Source of the DNA: Paenibacillus xylanexedens
GTDB lineage: Bacteria; Bacillota; Bacilli; Paenibacillales; Paenibacillaceae
DNA length: 64,000 nt
Direction of reading: 5' to 3'
NCBI RefSeq assembly: GCF_001908275.1
Contig: NZ_CP018620.1
Coordinates: 2,914,001-2,978,000, forward strand
The notes beneath the pieces were generated by a model that saw only the letters and a list, made by a program, of their open reading frames with translations, was not told the origin of the DNA and did no database searches. Of the stretch, positions 18,337-26,971 are shown in pieces (the first letter of the stretch is position 1; each line of letters starts with the position of its first letter). Position numbers and translations under genes: made by a program.

Positions 18337-19502
18337 CTAACGCTGCCTCCTTCCCGTTTCTGGAAAAAGCTGCGCAAAGCTTTGTACACTTCGCCTTTTT
18401 CTTTGATCACATAATACATGAACTGATCCATCTTGATGTGACGGTAAGCCGACATCAGTGTGCTGCTGCGGTTGTACTGATTCACTTCGCCGTATCCAAA
18501 CATATTGCTACGCTTCATTAACTCACCGATCAGCTTCACACACCGTTCGTTATCCGAGGTCAGATTATCCCCGTCAGAGAAGTGAAAAGGGTAGATGTTG
18601 TAGCTGGAAGGTGGATACCGGCTGTCAATAATATCCAGTGCCTTCATATATACAGAGGAGCAGATGGTGCCTCCGCTCTCGCCACGGGTAAAGAACTCTT
18701 CTTCGGTTACTTCCTTGGCTTCCGTATGATGGGCGAGGAAAACAATCTCAACTTTCTCATACTGACGACGTAGAAAACGGGTCATCCAGAAGAAGAAGCT
18801 GCGTGCGCAGTATTTTTCAAACGAACCCATGGACCCGGATGTATCCATCATGGCAATAATAACGGCATTGGATTGTGGAATGATTTTGTCTTCCCATGTC
18901 TTGTAGCGCAGGTCATCCGGACTGATGTGATGGATGCCTGGCGTACCAGTCGTTGCATTGCGGCGCAGATTCTCCAGAATGGTACGTTTCTTGTCAATAT
19001 TGGACTGCATGCCTTTTTTGCGAATATCGTTGAAAACTACCGTATGTGTCTCAATCAGGTCTTTGTCTTTCTGCTTCAGATCGGGTAATTCCAGCTCAGC
19101 GAAGAGCATATCTTCCAATTCCTCAATACTAACTTCGGCTTCCACAATATCATGGCCAGGCTGATCGCCAGCTTTTTCACCTTTGCCGGGTTTCTGCGAA
19201 GCAGCGGGATCACGACCGATGACGTCTCCGACCTGACTGTCACCGTCTCCTTGACCGACATGTTTTTGCTTCTGGTAGTTATACACAAAACGGTACTCAT
19301 CCAGACTGCGGATTGGTACCTTGATGATTTGTTTTCCATCAGACATGATGATGTTTTCTTCGGTAATCAGATCAGGCAGATTCTGCTTGATGACATCTTT
19401 CACCTTTTGCTGATGGCGCTGTTGGTCCTGGTACCCTTTGCGGTGAAGCGACCAATCTTCCTTCGACACAACGAACGAGTAAGGCTGGTGTGAATTTGAC
19501 AT
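18333..19502 (-). CDS. yhbH: YhbH-like sporulation protein (DUF444, VWA-like)
   Basis: This 389-residue protein is of the YhbH/YeaH family. Its C-terminal half has a von Willebrand A-type metal site, [13 protein letters not shown], typical of DUF444 proteins. The N-terminal half is charged and low-complexity around [13 protein letters not shown]. It is transcribed first and overlaps spoVR by 4 bases, matching the conserved yhbH-spoVR pairing; the usual third member, prkA, is about 12 kb away on the other strand. ATG 19502 is preceded by GGGGGGT at normal spacing; an ATG five codons upstream has no ribosome-binding site. Confidence 0.92.
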   Translation of the reverse strand: MSNSHQPYSFVVSKEDWSLHRKGYQDQQRHQQKVKDVIKQNLPDLITEENIIMSDGKQIIKVPIRSLDEYRFVYNYQKQKHVGQGDGDSQVGDVIGRDPAASQKPGKGEKAGDQPGHDIVEAEVSIEELEDMLFAELELPDLKQKDKDLIETHTVVFNDIRKKGMQSNIDKKRTILENLRRNATTGTPGIHHISPDDLRYKTWEDKIIPQSNAVIIAMMDTSGSMGSFEKYCARSFFFWMTRFLRRQYEKVEIVFLAHHTEAKEVTEEEFFTRGESGGTICSSVYMKALDIIDSRYPPSSYNIYPFHFSDGDNLTSDNERCVKLIGELMKRSNMFGYGEVNQYNRSSTLMSAYRHIKMDQFMYYVIKEKGEVYKALRSFFQKREGGSVR

Positions 19503-19756
19503 GTAGGCACCCCCCATTGATTACGCGGCACAGTTTGGCCTGTCGGTAATTAAGTATATTCACGGGCGAGGACGATATGTGATGAGAGTGGATATAAAAT
19601 GATACAATTACGCAAGTTCACCTCAGAGGTAAGGTGAGTCGTAAGAACAGAACTGCCCCATTTTTTACAGAAAAAGTGAACAAGTGTGATATCCTTCCTA
19701 TACAATAGGAGAAAGACATCAATCATTTAATAGATGCATGTAAAGGAAGGATTCAT

Positions 19757-21091
19757 GTGAATAAAAAGGCGATCAAGGCTTGGATTATGTATGATTGGGC
19801 CAACTCGGCTTACGCGACAACTGTGCTGGCCGCAGTACTGCCTGTATTCTATGCTTCGGTGGCTGCAACAACGCTGGATACGGATACCGCCGCCTCCTAC
19901 CTGGCCTATACACACTCCATTGGCATGTTGTGCGTAGCTCTGCTAACACCGTTGCTAGGCACGCTGGCTGATTTGTCAGGACGGAAAGGCGACTTCCTGC
20001 GTGTATTTGCAATTATAGGCGTCCTTGCTACATTGGGATTCAGCGCAATCGGTGAAGGGGACTGGTTCCTTGCTTCCGCGTTGCTGGTCATATCTACGAT
20101 CGGTTTTGCGGGTGGTAACACCTTTTACGATGCAATGCTGCCGGATCTGGTACCTGTGGAAAGAAGGGACATGATATCCTCCAAAGGTTATGCCTATGGT
20201 TATATTGGAGGAGGTTTGCTGCTTGCGGTGAACCTGCTGATGATTCAGCAACCGGGCTGGTTCGGGATGAGCAGTACACTGGCAGGCACAAGACTTGCTT
20301 TTATCTCCGTCTCGTTGTGGTGGTTGCTGTTCTCGATACCGATCTTTCGCCATGCTCTGAGACGGCCTGCATCACCGGATCTGCCCGGAACGTGGACAGG
20401 GTATGCTGCGGTGGGCGTACGCAGACTGCGGCAAACCTTTCGTCAGATGCGGCGTTTTCCCCAGTTAATCCGCATGTTGGTGGCTTTCTGGTTTTTTAAT
20501 GACGGCATTAATACCATCATTCTGATGGCTACGATTTATGGGACAAGTATAGGCATAGGCACAGCCGACCTGATGCTCGCGCTACTGTTAACCCAGTTCA
20601 TCGGGTTCCCGTGTACATTATTACTGGGAGCATGGGCACAGCGTTGGGGAGCAAAGCAGGTATTAATCGTTAGCTTATCGGTCTACATATGTATTGTGAT
20701 TCTCGGTTATTTCATGACACAAGCGATTCACTTCTATGTGCTCGCCGGGTTGGTTGGTGTTGTGCAGGGTGTGAGTCAATCCACAGCGCGTTCCCTGTTT
20801 AGCAATCTGATGCCAGCTGGCAGAACAGGAGAGTATTTTGGTTTTGTGAATATTACAGGCAAATTCTCTTCGATCTTTGGTCCATTTGTGTTTGGTTATG
20901 TTGGGCAGATCACGGGTTCCACACGTTGGGGTATTTTGTCGTTAATTTTCTTTTTCGTCGCGGGCATTGCCGTATTGTTAACCGTGAAGGTACAGGAGGG
21001 AATGCAGGATGCTACACGGGCAGATCAGGAAGAAGAGCGAAATGGGAGCGTTGGAGCTCCTGGGAAAAGTTCAGATGTAAAGTTTACCTGA
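19757..21091 (+). CDS. UMF1/Atg22-like MFS transporter
   Basis: This 444-residue integral membrane protein has about 12 predicted helices. It begins AIKAWIMYDWANSAYATTVLAAVLPVF, the signature of the UMF1 (Atg22-like) branch of the major facilitator superfamily, and has the MFS loop motif GTLADLSGRKGDFLR. The C-terminal tail is hydrophilic (EERNGSVGAPGKSS). Yeast Atg22 exports amino acids from the vacuole; bacterial substrates are not established. Start is GTG with AAAGGAAGG upstream. Monocistronic, with 423 bases of AT-rich regulatory DNA after it. Confidence 0.85.
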   Translation: MNKKAIKAWIMYDWANSAYATTVLAAVLPVFYASVAATTLDTDTAASYLAYTHSIGMLCVALLTPLLGTLADLSGRKGDFLRVFAIIGVLATLGFSAIGEGDWFLASALLVISTIGFAGGNTFYDAMLPDLVPVERRDMISSKGYAYGYIGGGLLLAVNLLMIQQPGWFGMSSTLAGTRLAFISVSLWWLLFSIPIFRHALRRPASPDLPGTWTGYAAVGVRRLRQTFRQMRRFPQLIRMLVAFWFFNDGINTIILMATIYGTSIGIGTADLMLALLLTQFIGFPCTLLLGAWAQRWGAKQVLIVSLSVYICIVILGYFMTQAIHFYVLAGLVGVVQGVSQSTARSLFSNLMPAGRTGEYFGFVNITGKFSSIFGPFVFGYVGQITGSTRWGILSLIFFFVAGIAVLLTVKVQEGMQDATRADQEEERNGSVGAPGKSSDVKFT

Positions 21092-21287
21092 TGGTTGTTT
21101 ACCCGTTTTCATATTAAGTTTCTCAACGGATTACGTATGGCTTCAGGCATTGTTCCTCACAGAACATGTCTGGAGCTTATTCGCGTTTGTGCAATCAGAA
21201 CATAATTGATCATGAATAAGTGCTTAAATGACAGACAGCAGAATACAGTGAAAGAGTATGAATTTATGAAAAGGTGAAAATAAAAGA

Positions 21288-21354
21288 TTGACATGATACA
21301 TTTTGTATCATAGAGTAAAACTATAAATACATATTGTATCTGAGAGTTGTCGAA
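21288..21354 (+). promoter_or_regulatory. Probable lasso-operon promoter with two inverted-repeat operators
   Basis: TTGACA (21288-21293), 17 bases, then TAGAGT (21311-21316) is a sigma-A-like promoter. The spacer is filled by a perfect inverted repeat TGATACA-TTT-TGTATCA (21294-21310). A second copy with the same half-sites, ATACA-TAT-TGTAT (21327-21339), lies 31 bases downstream centre to centre, about three helical turns. TGTCGAA (21348-21354) matches a Spo0A box but may be chance. The rest of the 423-base gap is AT-rich and non-coding. This would give a leader of about 190 bases before the sulfotransferase. The cognate repressor is not obvious. Confidence 0.6.
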
Positions 21355-21514
21355 TGTAACCATGTGTTTTGCTTCATTCCCAGGTGAACTTCCGACGGAA
21401 TATTGCAAAATGCTGACCTATAGCGTGCATATTACTCGTTTTGCCAAACACAAAGGTAGAGTCTGGTCTATCCCAGCTACATATTTATACTAATGAACAG
21501 AGGAGAGGCTGCCA

Positions 21515-22783
21515 TTGATCGACGCTCAAGGTAACGGACTTGTTTTCTTACTATGTGTTCCCCGCAGTGGTAGTTCCTTATCCACCGTAATGCTGCAAAA
21601 TCATAGTCGTATATTTGCCACCCAGGAAATGTGGTTTCTGATGAATCTTGTCGATTTGCCCAAGGCTGATTCACGTGCTTATGGTGGCAGCTCCATCATG
21701 CGTCAGTTCTACAATGCCATGGTATCTGAGGATGTCTTCGAGAAGGCGTGCAGAAGTTTTGCTCTTGAGATCTACAATGGATTCCTGGAAGGGAGCGGAG
21801 CAGACTTCATCGTTGATAAATCTCCACGATACTATTACATGCTGGAATGGCTGGATCGTCTGTTCCCTCAGTCCAAGCGTATTCATCTCCAGCGTAATCC
21901 TCTGGCCGTAGCTGCATCATTCAAAAAGGTAAACCACCACACAGGAGAAGGATTCGACCTGATTCATAGTCTGCAGAGCCCCAAATTAAATATGAAATCC
22001 GTAGATCTCACACTTGGGATGCTCCGCTTGAATGATTATTTTGCCAAACCCCATTCCAATGCATATGAATTGCAATATGAACGATTGGTTTCCAATCCTC
22101 AGGAAGAACTTGAGAAACTATGCGCGTTTCTGGGAATTCGATATGAACAGGGAATGGAGCAGTATGGACAGTTTCTGGACAGTGCCAAGTCTGACATGTT
22201 CTACAGTATGGGCGTGGGTGATCCTTTCCTCTCTTCGCATCAAGAGGCACATCAGGGTTCTGTTAACAACTGGAAAAAAATATTAGAACCCCATGAAGTT
22301 GAACTGTATTGCCGTGTGATGGGGGCAGATCTGTTCCACCAGATGGGATACAGTGAACAGCTGGCAGAAGCCGAACAATGGACGGGTGTACATTATGATG
22401 CAAGTCCGGATCAAGAGGTCATTGACCGAATCACGCATCAGTTGACAGCAGCGACCGGTTGCCAGTGGCAACCACAATACCGAATGCAGCCGGCAGATTC
22501 TGTCGTTCATGATCCGGTTGGGAATCTTAATGACCCAGTTGTCGAAGAACAGGAAAAGACAGACCCGACGCTAGCTGCACTGGTAACGATCAGACAGCTG
22601 CAAGCCGCATTACGTGCAGCAGATCATCGTCTGGAACGGGGTTACAGTGAGCGAGAACGCTTGAAAGTCCAGCTGGCTTCTGCTCAAAGCAAAATACAGC
22701 GTATCAAATCATGGGTACCATTTGGTCATCAGATCAGCGCCTGGGCTTCACAGCGCAAGATTCTACGGGGAGGCAAGTCATGA
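21515..22783 (+). CDS. PAPS-dependent sulfotransferase of the lasso cluster
   Basis: This 422-residue protein begins with a sulfotransferase fold (about 1-290). The 5'-phosphosulfate loop is PRSGSSL (16-22), followed by the 3'-phosphate motif around R127 and S135 in QRNPLAVAASF. The C-terminal 60 residues are a charged helix (IRQLQAALRAADHRLERGYS), probably a coiled coil. Translation starts at TTG with AGGAGAGG upstream, and its stop overlaps the cyclase start (ATGA). In this position it probably sulfates the lasso peptide, perhaps a tyrosine or other hydroxyl of the core; this is inference. An APS kinase gene at the other end of the locus could supply PAPS. Confidence 0.82.
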   Translation: MIDAQGNGLVFLLCVPRSGSSLSTVMLQNHSRIFATQEMWFLMNLVDLPKADSRAYGGSSIMRQFYNAMVSEDVFEKACRSFALEIYNGFLEGSGADFIVDKSPRYYYMLEWLDRLFPQSKRIHLQRNPLAVAASFKKVNHHTGEGFDLIHSLQSPKLNMKSVDLTLGMLRLNDYFAKPHSNAYELQYERLVSNPQEELEKLCAFLGIRYEQGMEQYGQFLDSAKSDMFYSMGVGDPFLSSHQEAHQGSVNNWKKILEPHEVELYCRVMGADLFHQMGYSEQLAEAEQWTGVHYDASPDQEVIDRITHQLTAATGCQWQPQYRMQPADSVVHDPVGNLNDPVVEEQEKTDPTLAALVTIRQLQAALRAADHRLERGYSERERLKVQLASAQSKIQRIKSWVPFGHQISAWASQRKILRGGKS

Positions 22784-24711
22784 GCGCCATAGCAGGAATT
22801 GTTCACAACGATGGTCAGCAGGCGCTATGGGAAGACAGCTGGCGTCTGTACGCAAGCCTGGGGCATGTCCCTGCGGATACAACAGGAGTGTGGAAAGGCA
22901 ATGAGGCGTTCCTCAGCTGTCATGCCCAATGGATTACACCGGAATCGGTTAGCGAGAAGTTGCCTTTATATGATGAGGAAAGTGGTCTGACCATCACGGC
23001 AGATGCGATTCTGGATAACCGGGAACAACTGGCAGATCAATTACAGATATCCAGAGCTGAACTGGCTATGTTGGCGGATAGTGAATTGATCCTGCGTGCC
23101 TATCAGCGCTGGGGAGACGATGTAGCCGTCCGATTGCTGGGGGATTTTGTATTCGCGATATGGGATGAGCGGAATCGCAAACTGTATGCAGCAAGAGATA
23201 TTACAGGCATGAGAGCTTTTTATTACCGACATGATGGTTCACGTTTTGCTTTCTGCACACTTATGAATCCGTTGCTCGGGCTTGAAGGGGTACATAAAGA
23301 ACTTGATGAGACCTGGTTGTCTGAATTCCTTGCCATTCCTGACATGCATGATTCAGCAGATATCAATTCAACCGTATATCGGGGAATAAGCCAGCTGCCT
23401 TCTGCACATACACTTGTCTTCCGGGATGGGAGACTGGAGCTGAAGCAATATCATCGCTGGAATGAAGTCGAGCCTCTAAGGCTTAAATCCGATGGCGAGT
23501 ATGTAGAAGCGTTTCGGGAGGTATTTGGGCAGGCGGTTGGATCACGCTTGCGAACGCACAGGCAGGTGGCTGCTGCATTAAGTGGTGGACTGGACTCGGG
23601 AGCCGTGGTTGGTTTTGCTTCCGGAACACTGAGAAGTCAGGGTAAACGGCTGCAGGCCTATAGTTATGTTCCGGTACCGGATTTCACAGATTATACGTCG
23701 AAAACGTTGCTCGCAGACGAACGGCCCTTCATACGTTCAACCATTAATCATGTCGGCAATATCACAGAGAACTACCTTGATTTTGAAGGCAGAAGTCCAC
23801 TTAGTGAAGTAGATACCTGGCTCGACATTATGGAAATGCCCTATAAATACTTTGAAAATTCATTCTGGATTCGCGGATTCTATGAAAAAGCGAGCCAACA
23901 AGATGCAGGCATCCTGCTCACAGGCGCACGTGGTAATTTCACCATCTCCTGGGGCCCGGCTCTGGATTATTACGCCAGTCTACTGAAAAGTGGCCGCTGG
24001 TACCGCTGGTTCCGTGAGATGCAGCAGTATAGTGAACGAACAGGCATGCCCTTCTCCCGTATAGCCAAGATCACCGGGAAAAAGGCATATCCGGATTGGT
24101 TCAAGGCGCAGTCCAAAGGAGCCAGTCAGGCGGCATCTGTACAGTTGATTCATCCTGACTTTGCGCAGAGAACAGGTGTACTGGAACGACTCAAATCCAT
24201 TATTGTCCTGCAGGGCGGTGCCCAGGCGGATGCTCTCAAAGTCCGTGCCGAGAAATTTAATAACCTGGCTATTGCGAACAAAAATGGTGCCGTAGCTACG
24301 AAATGTTCTCTCCGTTACCGCGCTTGGGAACGTGATCCGACAAGTGATGCCAGAGTCATCCGGTTCTGTCTGTCCGTTCCGATTGAACAATATGTGAAAC
24401 ACGGGACGGATCGTTCATTGATTCGCCGGGCTACTTCACCGGAGTTGCCTGACAAGGTCAGACTGAATCAACGGGTACGGGGTGTACAACCGGCGGATTG
24501 GTTACATCGCATCATTCCCAATTGGGATGCTTTTACTGCCGAGTTACGTGCTTTGTGTTCTGACAGCAAGGTCGCTGGCATATTAAACACGGAGCGTATC
24601 AAATCTGCCTTGGCGAACTTTCCGAGTCCGAGACCAGAGCTTGCTTCACATCCAGATCTGCGATTGATGATGCATAGTCTGATTGTCTATCGGTTCATTC
24701 GGAAATTCTGA
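22780..24711 (+). CDS. Lasso peptide macrolactam synthetase (asparagine synthetase-like)
   Basis: This 643-residue AsnB homologue closes the isopeptide ring of lasso peptides using ATP. The N-terminal Ntn-type glutaminase domain starts MSAIAGIVHND: the catalytic cysteine of AsnB (residue 2) is serine here, so glutaminase activity should be lost, as expected for lasso cyclases. The synthetase domain carries the PP-loop ALSGGLDSGAVVG (S268 onward). The chosen ATG has GGGGAGGC upstream and overlaps the sulfotransferase stop. An upstream in-frame ATG inside that gene lacks support. Lasso role follows from the precursors directly downstream. Confidence 0.93.
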   Translation: MSAIAGIVHNDGQQALWEDSWRLYASLGHVPADTTGVWKGNEAFLSCHAQWITPESVSEKLPLYDEESGLTITADAILDNREQLADQLQISRAELAMLADSELILRAYQRWGDDVAVRLLGDFVFAIWDERNRKLYAARDITGMRAFYYRHDGSRFAFCTLMNPLLGLEGVHKELDETWLSEFLAIPDMHDSADINSTVYRGISQLPSAHTLVFRDGRLELKQYHRWNEVEPLRLKSDGEYVEAFREVFGQAVGSRLRTHRQVAAALSGGLDSGAVVGFASGTLRSQGKRLQAYSYVPVPDFTDYTSKTLLADERPFIRSTINHVGNITENYLDFEGRSPLSEVDTWLDIMEMPYKYFENSFWIRGFYEKASQQDAGILLTGARGNFTISWGPALDYYASLLKSGRWYRWFREMQQYSERTGMPFSRIAKITGKKAYPDWFKAQSKGASQAASVQLIHPDFAQRTGVLERLKSIIVLQGGAQADALKVRAEKFNNLAIANKNGAVATKCSLRYRAWERDPTSDARVIRFCLSVPIEQYVKHGTDRSLIRRATSPELPDKVRLNQRVRGVQPADWLHRIIPNWDAFTAELRALCSDSKVAGILNTERIKSALANFPSPRPELASHPDLRLMMHSLIVYRFIRKF

Positions 24712-24776
24712 TATAGCCCGGTGAACTGTGGGCCCGGATTTTTCTTACATTTGACTCATGATAGGAGGTGAATACG

Positions 24777-24911
24777 ATGCAAAGGGAAAAAAAGGAATGG
24801 CAAGAACCAGCACTGGAAATATTGGAAGTCAACCAAACAATGGCGGGCACAGGTTACAAACATATCGACTGGGTTACGGTTCACGATGCGGATCTCTACG
24901 GAACTAGTTAG
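24777..24911 (+). CDS. Lasso peptide precursor 1
   Basis: This 44-residue peptide has an AGGAGG ribosome-binding site. The 22-residue leader contains the PALEILEVNQ motif recognised by PqqD-like proteins and ends in TM, placing the conserved threonine at -2. The predicted 22-residue core starts AGTGYKHID and ends DLYGTS, giving a nine-residue ring closed between A1 and D9, the same ring size as paeninodin. The core ends in serine, the residue phosphorylated in paeninodin. Tyrosines lie at core positions 5 and 19. It is too short for typical gene finders. It is a tandem paralogue of the next gene, including its ribosome-binding region. Confidence 0.93.
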   Translation: MQREKKEWQEPALEILEVNQTMAGTGYKHIDWVTVHDADLYGTS

Positions 24912-24964
24912 AAAGCTTTACCATATGCCATCATACTTAGAAGTGCGAAAAGGAGGTGAATACG

Positions 24965-25102
24965 ATGCAAATGGAAAAAAAGGAATGGCAAGCACCAGCT
25001 CTTGAAGTGTTGGAAGTCAATCAAACGATGGCCGGTACTGGCTACAGACAAATTGACTGGGTAACGGTTCACGATGCGGATCTGTACGATCCAACTTCCT
25101 AA
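24965..25102 (+). CDS. Lasso peptide precursor 2
   Basis: This 45-residue paralogue of precursor 1 shares most of its sequence and the same upstream AGGAGGTGAATACG element. The leader has PALEVLEVNQ and T at -2. The 23-residue core begins AGTGYRQID and ends LYDPTS, again an A1-D9 ring with terminal serine. Relative to precursor 1, the ring changes are K6R and H7Q and the tail changes from GTS to DPTS; the WVTVHDADLY loop/tail is identical. A terminator-like hairpin follows, so both precursors can be transcribed in excess over the downstream modification genes. Confidence 0.93.
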   Translation: MQMEKKEWQAPALEVLEVNQTMAGTGYRQIDWVTVHDADLYDPTS

Positions 25103-25135
25103 GTTATTAAGTTTTATGAAGTGTCATCATACTTA

Positions 25136-25211
25136 AAGGGCGGAAATGCAACAAATCCAGCTTTTCGCCTCCGCCCTTATATTGAGCAACATGAATATAA
25201 GGGCTTTTTTT
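25136..25211 (+). promoter_or_regulatory. Terminator with competing upstream helix (attenuator-like) after the precursors
   Basis: A perfect 11-base-pair stem (GCCCTTATATT 25173-25183 with AATATAAGGGC 25194-25204) followed by seven T is an intrinsic terminator. Its left arm overlaps TCCGCCCTT (25170-25178), which is exactly complementary to AAGGGCGGA at 25136-25144. Only one of the two helices can form, the layout of an attenuator. It lies between the precursors and the kinase-to-exporter block. The simple reading is partial read-through that sets a precursor-to-enzyme ratio; conditional control is inference. Confidence 0.7.
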
Positions 25212-25240
25212 ACATTTTATTACGAAGGAGGCGTCGTTCA

Positions 25241-26188
25241 TTGTTGCCTGTGCATTATGTGGCGTATGGTCTGCGCTGGTCGAGCCAAATTCGAATGCCT
25301 GAACTACAGATCGCACCCAAGGATGCGGAGACTGATTTTGATGTCGTGGATGTGCACATCGAGTCTTCAGATCTGACCCCATTGTGGGAGGATTGGGATG
25401 TAGGCAACGACAACTTTGTGGCACGAGAGGGCAGTCTTTTTTTCAAAATCGAAGATACAGGTCTGTTTCTAATGGAACAAGGAAAGCGCATTGTTGTATC
25501 CCCCATACCGGGTGCAGATGAGAAAAAGGTCAGATTATTCATCCTGGGCACCTGTATGGCGGTCATTATGATGCAGCGTGGCATCCTTCCATTGCATGGC
25601 AGTGCAGTGGTTATTGATGGCTGGGCTTACGCATTTGTCGGACATTCGGGAGCAGGCAAATCGACACTGTCGGCCGCACTGGCATCACGCGGATATCCAC
25701 TTCTCACCGATGATGTTGTTGCACTGACCTGGGATGCCGGGGGAAGAGCCATCGTATCACCTGGTTACCCGCAACAGAAGTTATGGCAACCCAGTCTGGA
25801 CGGCTTCGGCATGAAGGAGCAGGAGTACGCAACGGTTCACGCAGAGATTACGAAGTATGCGATACCTGTTCAGCACTATTTTCATGAGATGGCTGTGCCA
25901 CTAGGTGGAATATTTGAACTTGCTCCACAACCGGAGGCAAACCATACATCTGTTCAACTGGTTGAAGTGACGGGGCTGGAACGACTGCATCTGTTATGCT
26001 CGCATACGTTCCGTGGTGGGCTCGTTGCAAGACAGGGGCTGGCACAGTGGCTGTTCGAGACGGCTTCAAGACTTTCAGCAAGTGTGGAGATTGGCAGATT
26101 GGTCAGAACGGGTGCTGAGTTTACAGCATTTGAGATGGTGGATCGGATCACAGATCATATACGCAAAGGAGTGCATACAGGACAATGA
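25241..26188 (+). CDS. HPr kinase-like lasso precursor kinase
   Basis: This 315-residue protein resembles the C-terminal domain of HPr kinase. The P-loop is GHSGAGKST (134-142), followed by LLTDDVVAL. In the paeninodin pathway such a kinase phosphorylates the C-terminal serine of the precursor; both precursors here end in serine. TTG 25241 is chosen because AAGGAGG sits about 9 bases upstream and because a longer reading frame would run through the terminator hairpin. It overlaps the PqqD-like gene by ATGA. The true HprK active-site pattern is incomplete, as expected for these paralogues. Confidence 0.85.
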   Translation: MLPVHYVAYGLRWSSQIRMPELQIAPKDAETDFDVVDVHIESSDLTPLWEDWDVGNDNFVAREGSLFFKIEDTGLFLMEQGKRIVVSPIPGADEKKVRLFILGTCMAVIMMQRGILPLHGSAVVIDGWAYAFVGHSGAGKSTLSAALASRGYPLLTDDVVALTWDAGGRAIVSPGYPQQKLWQPSLDGFGMKEQEYATVHAEITKYAIPVQHYFHEMAVPLGGIFELAPQPEANHTSVQLVEVTGLERLHLLCSHTFRGGLVARQGLAQWLFETASRLSASVEIGRLVRTGAEFTAFEMVDRITDHIRKGVHTGQ

Positions 26189-26484
26189 CAGCGACTACGC
26201 CGATGAATGTGGAAGACCGGGTAACCCGGAAGGAAGGCAATCTGGTCAGTGATATGGGCAGTGAGAAAGTTATGATGAGCATTAGTTCTGGAAAATACTA
26301 TAATCTCGGGAGTACCGGTGGACGAATCTGGGACCTGATCGCAGAGGAACGCACGCTGGGTGAAGTTGTTGAGGTACTTGCAGCGGAGTATGAGATTGAG
26401 CCAGATGTATGTCGTGAGCAGGTGGTGCAATTCCTGGAACATCTGTCTCGTGAAGGTTTAATCGACGTTACTCGCGGAGTGTAG
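26185..26484 (+). CDS. PqqD-like RiPP recognition element (lasso B1 protein)
   Basis: This 99-residue protein has PqqD features: the N-terminal strands ending in SISSGKYYNLGSTGGRIWDLI and a helical half with TLGEVVEVLAAEYEI and VVQFLEHLSREGLI. Such proteins bind the leader peptide and hand it to the protease and cyclase. Start and stop overlap or abut neighbours (ATGA with the kinase; 4 bases to the protease), so it belongs to the operon. Confident. Confidence 0.92.
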   Translation: MTATTPMNVEDRVTRKEGNLVSDMGSEKVMMSISSGKYYNLGSTGGRIWDLIAEERTLGEVVEVLAAEYEIEPDVCREQVVQFLEHLSREGLIDVTRGV

Positions 26485-26488
26485 AATC

Positions 26489-26971
26489 ATGTTGCGAAAA
26501 ATAAAGGTTTATCTCTCGCTCCCGCGGTCGATGCGTCGACTGGTATGGGAGGCCTATATCCTCCTTGGCTGGGCACGCATTCAGAAGGCTATGCCATTTG
26601 CCAAAATCGCTCCAGGGCTGGGTACGCCTATGGTAGAAACACCGATGACAGGACTCGAACGCAGCGAGGTCATCACCATACGGAATATTTCCAAAGCGAT
26701 TTCGCTCGCCAGTAAATATACGTTATGGGAAAGCCGCTGCCTTGTAATGGCGATTGCCGGGATGAAGATGCTTGAGCGACGCAAGATAGAGAGTACGTTA
26801 TACATGGGGACTGCACGGAATAAGCAAGGACATATGATGGCTCATGCCTGGCTGCGAAGTGGTAAATTGATCGTGACCGGAGCTGATACTATGGACCAAT
26901 ATACGGTTGTCGGTGTGTTTGGCAAACGGTGTCCGGAGAAGGGATCTGGGGAGATTGTCTATGATACATGA
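26489..26971 (+). CDS. Transglutaminase-like lasso leader peptidase (B2 protein)
   Basis: This 160-residue cysteine protease of the lasso B2 family removes the leader peptide. The catalytic triad is visible as C84 (LWESRCLVMA), H119 (MMAHAWLRSG) and D133 (IVTGADTM). It is separate from the B1 protein, as in most Gram-positive lasso clusters. Its 3' end overlaps the nucleotidyltransferase start by 11 bases. Confidence 0.92.
   Translation: MLRKIKVYLSLPRSMRRLVWEAYILLGWARIQKAMPFAKIAPGLGTPMVETPMTGLERSEVITIRNISKAISLASKYTLWESRCLVMAIAGMKMLERRKIESTLYMGTARNKQGHMMAHAWLRSGKLIVTGADTMDQYTVVGVFGKRCPEKGSGEIVYDT

Noticed and set aside
22711..22779. Longer N-terminus for the lasso cyclase
   Set aside because: It would extend into the sulfotransferase gene and displace the family N-terminus MSAIAGIV, which has a good ribosome-binding site.
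24712..24776. Terminator between cyclase and precursor 1
   Set aside because: GC-rich sequence followed by T residues is present, but only a 4-5 base stem can be drawn.
25121..25240. Longer N-terminus for the precursor kinase
   Set aside because: The extension would be encoded across the terminator hairpin and has no ribosome-binding site; its arginine run is an artefact of the AGGAGG region.
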